In this document: positions 61,472 through 64,000 of the stretch, piece by piece
How the letters are laid out: every line of letters starts with the position of its first letter
Numbering within the stretch: the stretch's first letter is position 1
From: Candidatus Tectimicrobiota bacterium
GTDB lineage: Bacteria; JACPUC01
Assembly: GCA_016192455.1 (NCBI GenBank)
Contig: JACPUC010000009.1
Coordinates: 1 to 64,000, forward strand
Length of the DNA stretch: 64,000 nucleotides
Direction of reading: 5' to 3'
Notes under the pieces: generated by a model
The model's input: the letters and a program-made list of their open reading frames with translations, nothing else
Databases searched by the model: none
Told to the model about the DNA's origin: nothing
Made by a program: the position numbers and the translations under genes

Positions 61472-64000
61472 ATGGCCAGTCCCAGGCTCAATCTCTTCTC
61501 CCACCAGAGCAGGTTCTGTTGGCACGCCGCGACCGCGGGGGTGGTCGCCGCGCTCCTCCCCTTCCTTTTCCTTCTGCCTGCCTCCGCGGCCGAGAGACTC
61601 ACCCGTCAAGCGCGTGGGGCGGTCCTTTTCGAGCGACCGGGCCAGGAGCAGCGGCGAGGCATGCTGACGGCCCAGGCAAGGACGGCGGGAACCAGCCGGG
61701 CGCCGATCCGGGCAGCCGAAGGAGGGGCGGACCGGCCAGAAGTCCGCGTCGCCTCGCAAGCATCGGGCAACTGGCGCGCCCAGCGCTGGCGCTTGGTGCT
61801 TGAAACTGGAGGCGGCGTTCTCGGCGCGATCGCCCTCGGCTTCTGGGTACGCGTCTGGCGGCGGCGCCGCGCCGCTCCCACCCGCCCGCGGGAGCTTGGC
61901 GACGCCACGGCCTCCGCGGCGGTCCCCCAGCAGCGTCGGGAAGAGCCGGCGCCACAGCGCGCCCACCTTGAAGACTCTGTCCGAGCACGTACGGATGAGT
62001 TGCGGGAAGCGAATGAACAGTTCCGGCACGAGGTCGTCGAACGGCAGAAGATCGAGGAAACCTGGCGTGAAACGGAGGCCCGCTACCGCGATCTTTACGA
62101 TAACGCGCCAGACATGTACACCTCGGTAGACAGCTCCCTCACCCTGTTGATGTGCAACCTGACCTTCGCTCGCGCCCTGGGGTACAGCAGAGACGAACTT
62201 CTTGGCACGAGCTACTTCAGCTTGCTCGTGCCGGAAGAACGCGAGGCAGTATGGGCGAACTTGCAGCAGTTTCGAGCTGGGGGCGGAGAGCTGATCGTTG
62301 CCCGCACCCTGGTGTGTCGCGATGGCTCCACGCTGCCGGTGGAAGTGAACCTTCGCCCTCTCTACGACGCCACGGGCGAATTTGTCCGTCTGGATAGCTT
62401 CATTCGCGACATCCGCGATCGCAAGAAATGGGAGCGCGCCCTGCTGGAGAGCGAGCGCCGCTTCCGGACGCTCATCGAGAATGCCGCCGACGCGTTCTTT
62501 CTGCGAGATTTGCAGGGCAGGTTCGTCGATGTGAACCAGCAGGCCTGCAGCAGTTTGGGCTACACACGAGAGGAGCTGCTGCGGCTCTCGGTCACCGATC
62601 TTGACCCCGCGGTTACGCCAGAAAGGCTTGACGAGATTACCCGCCTGAGTGACTCTGGCAACCCACTTACCCTCCCCGGCCGCATCCGCCGCAAGGATGG
62701 CTCGACGTTTCCCGCCGAGGTGCGCCTGAACAAGATTTGCATCGATGACAAGCCCTTCATCCTGTCGCTTGTCCGAGACGTATCGAAGCAGAAAGAAGCC
62801 GAAGAGGCATTGCGGAGAAAGACTGAGCAGTTGAGCGTGATCACCGAGGCGATGAGTGTTGTCCTCGAGCGGCGAGACTGGCGGAAGGCGCTGCGCTTGG
62901 TCCTGCAAGCGCTCCTGCGTGAGACGTCCAGCAGCTACGGATTCGTTGGCGTGCGCATGGGCGGCTCGAATCTTCGCCTCCTCTGCTTTGAAGGGTTCGC
63001 CTGGGAGGCGGCGCGCCGCCCTGAGATCTACGAACAGATGATGAAGACCTATCAGGAGCAGGGCTACGTCGAGTTGAGCAACCCGCAGACCCTCTTCGGC
63101 GCGGTGATCGCCAGCGGCATGCCGGTGATCTCGAACGATCCACAATCAGACCCGCGCGCCGCGGACCTTCCAGCGGGCCATCCTCCTCTCGAGAACTTCC
63201 TCGGCGTGCCGATTTACATGGGCGAGCGCCTGGTTGGCATGATCGGCATTGCCAACCGCCCAGGGGGGTACGGCGCCGCGGAGCAGTCGATCGTGGAGGT
63301 CATGGCCCAGGCCGCCGCGGTGCTCTATGACTCCTACTTGCAGGAGCAGCACCAAGAAGAGATCGAACGGCATCTGCGCAGAAGCGAGAAACTTGCCAGT
63401 CTCGGAACCCTCGCCGCCGGCGCGGCGCATGAGATTCTGAACCCCGCCAACATCATCGGGCTGTACGCGCAGGGGCTTCTCGGGGGTGAAATCTCCGAGC
63501 GGACACGCCGCGCCTGCGGCATCTTTGTTCAGCAAGTGGAGCGCATCAGCACGATTTGCGGAGCGCTGCGCCGCATCTCTCGGGTAGATTCAGGGGATCG
63601 TTCGACGTTCCATCTGACGGCGCTCATCGAGGAGACGCTGCAGCTCCTCGAACCCGACCTGCGCTTCCACAACATCACGGTGGCGCTGCGGCTTGATGCG
63701 GAATCTGATGTCGTCGAGGCGAACCACGACGAGCTTACTCAGGTTCTCCTCAATCTCTGCAGTAATGCGAAGGATGCCATGCCGCAAGGCGGGCTCTTGA
63801 CGATCACCACGGAGACCATCCTCCGTGATGGGGAGACGTGCCTCCGGATTACTGTTGAAGACACCGGAGAGGGCATCCCGGAGGAATATATCGACCGCAT
63901 CTTTGATCCCTTCTTCACGACGAAGCCGCAGGATAAGGGTACCGGCCTTGGGTTATCGATCGCTCATGGCATCATCGAGAGCCACGGCGGCGCCATCCAG
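61472..64000 (+). CDS. Sensor histidine kinase with two PAS and one GAF domain (partial, runs off the window)
   Basis: An uninterrupted frame starts at ATG 61472 and is still open at 64000 (843 codons). A signal/TM segment is at about 24-40 and a second hydrophobic stretch (LETGGGVLGAIALGFWV) at about 112-128, so the N-terminus is probably periplasmic. A coiled coil leads to PAS1 (about 215-325), PAS2 (about 335-450) and GAF (about 470-620). HisKA has LASLGTLAAGAAHEILNPAN with the phospho-His. The ATPase boxes follow: QVLLNLCSNAKDAM (N), EDTGEGIPEE (G1), IFDPFFTTK (F) and GTGLGLSIAHG (G2). It should phosphorylate a response regulator; a receiver domain or partner gene may follow outside the window. 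Confidence 0.9.
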   Translation, partial: MASPRLNLFSHQSRFCWHAATAGVVAALLPFLFLLPASAAERLTRQARGAVLFERPGQEQRRGMLTAQARTAGTSRAPIRAAEGGADRPEVRVASQASGNWRAQRWRLVLETGGGVLGAIALGFWVRVWRRRRAAPTRPRELGDATASAAVPQQRREEPAPQRAHLEDSVRARTDELREANEQFRHEVVERQKIEETWRETEARYRDLYDNAPDMYTSVDSSLTLLMCNLTFARALGYSRDELLGTSYFSLLVPEEREAVWANLQQFRAGGGELIVARTLVCRDGSTLPVEVNLRPLYDATGEFVRLDSFIRDIRDRKKWERALLESERRFRTLIENAADAFFLRDLQGRFVDVNQQACSSLGYTREELLRLSVTDLDPAVTPERLDEITRLSDSGNPLTLPGRIRRKDGSTFPAEVRLNKICIDDKPFILSLVRDVSKQKEAEEALRRKTEQLSVITEAMSVVLERRDWRKALRLVLQALLRETSSSYGFVGVRMGGSNLRLLCFEGFAWEAARRPEIYEQMMKTYQEQGYVELSNPQTLFGAVIASGMPVISNDPQSDPRAADLPAGHPPLENFLGVPIYMGERLVGMIGIANRPGGYGAAEQSIVEVMAQAAAVLYDSYLQEQHQEEIERHLRRSEKLASLGTLAAGAAHEILNPANIIGLYAQGLLGGEISERTRRACGIFVQQVERISTICGALRRISRVDSGDRSTFHLTALIEETLQLLEPDLRFHNITVALRLDAESDVVEANHDELTQVLLNLCSNAKDAMPQGGLLTITTETILRDGETCLRITVEDTGEGIPEEYIDRIFDPFFTTKPQDKGTGLGLSIAHGIIESHGGAIQ

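Noticed and set aside
61310-63145. 611-codon minus-strand open frame
   Set aside because: It lies opposite the sensor kinase, whose plus-strand frame has complete PAS, GAF and kinase motifs. The antisense frame has none.

Overview
The window is 64 kb of GC-rich bacterial DNA. It carries ordinary single-copy chromosomal genes (enolase, asparaginyl-tRNA synthetase, thioredoxin reductase, a PBP4-type peptidase, a 2-oxoacid:ferredoxin oxidoreductase pair), a selenocysteine tRNA and a threonine tRNA. Dispersed palindromic repeats, a fused LivH-LivM permease, phenylacetate-CoA-ligase-like and luciferase-like genes, and an NMT1-type binding protein beside a nitrilase suggest an uncultured environmental lineage of the Methylomirabilota/Rokubacteria/Tectomicrobia kind. 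That placement is inference from gene content; no rRNA is present to settle it.

Region 1 (1-12972) is an accessory island. A tightly overlapping plus-strand operon encodes a SNF2-type helicase, a DUF4391 protein, a truncated DUF262 protein, a type III Mod methyltransferase, a RhuM-family protein and a type III Res nuclease-helicase. It is followed by a broken nucleotidyltransferase/HepT pair, an intact nucleotidyltransferase/HEPN pair and a convergent serine recombinase. Region 2 (13472-29703) is mainly metabolic: glutamate-family dehydrogenase, tRNA-Sec, and a long minus-strand run of CoA-ligase-like, luciferase-like, nitroreductase, TPR, HmuY-like, FAD-oxidoreductase and catalytically dead HtrA-like genes. 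Gamma-glutamyltransferase, a metallo-beta-lactamase/rhodanese fusion, a potassium channel and asnS follow. Region 3 (29900-38032) has a LysM-like envelope protein, dacB and a branched-chain amino-acid ABC operon. A solitary type ISP/IIG restriction-modification enzyme sits directly behind livF (38097-41402), then an Fpg/Nei-like protein lacking the usual catalytic Pro2, a small unknown gene, trxB, korAB, a small membrane protein and eno.

Region 4 (50885-57591) is a second restriction-modification module beside tRNA-Thr: Mod methyltransferase, a GxxExxY protein, a Res gene broken by an internal deletion, and a DUF2283 protein. Intergenic-type repeats have been absorbed in frame into this Mod gene at three places, and a 78-bp tandem duplication covers its start codon. 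Region 5 (57882-60870) is a catabolic-looking minus-strand group: a collapsed thiamine-diphosphate enzyme, an NMT1/THI5-like binding protein, a nitrilase and a carboxymuconolactone-decarboxylase-like protein. The window ends inside a large PAS/GAF sensor histidine kinase (61472 to the edge) that has no stop codon in the window.

Three separate restriction-modification loci and two toxin-antitoxin-like pairs lie in one window, several of them eroded. The picture is a defence-rich chromosome with rapid gain, mosaic exchange of specificity domains, and decay.
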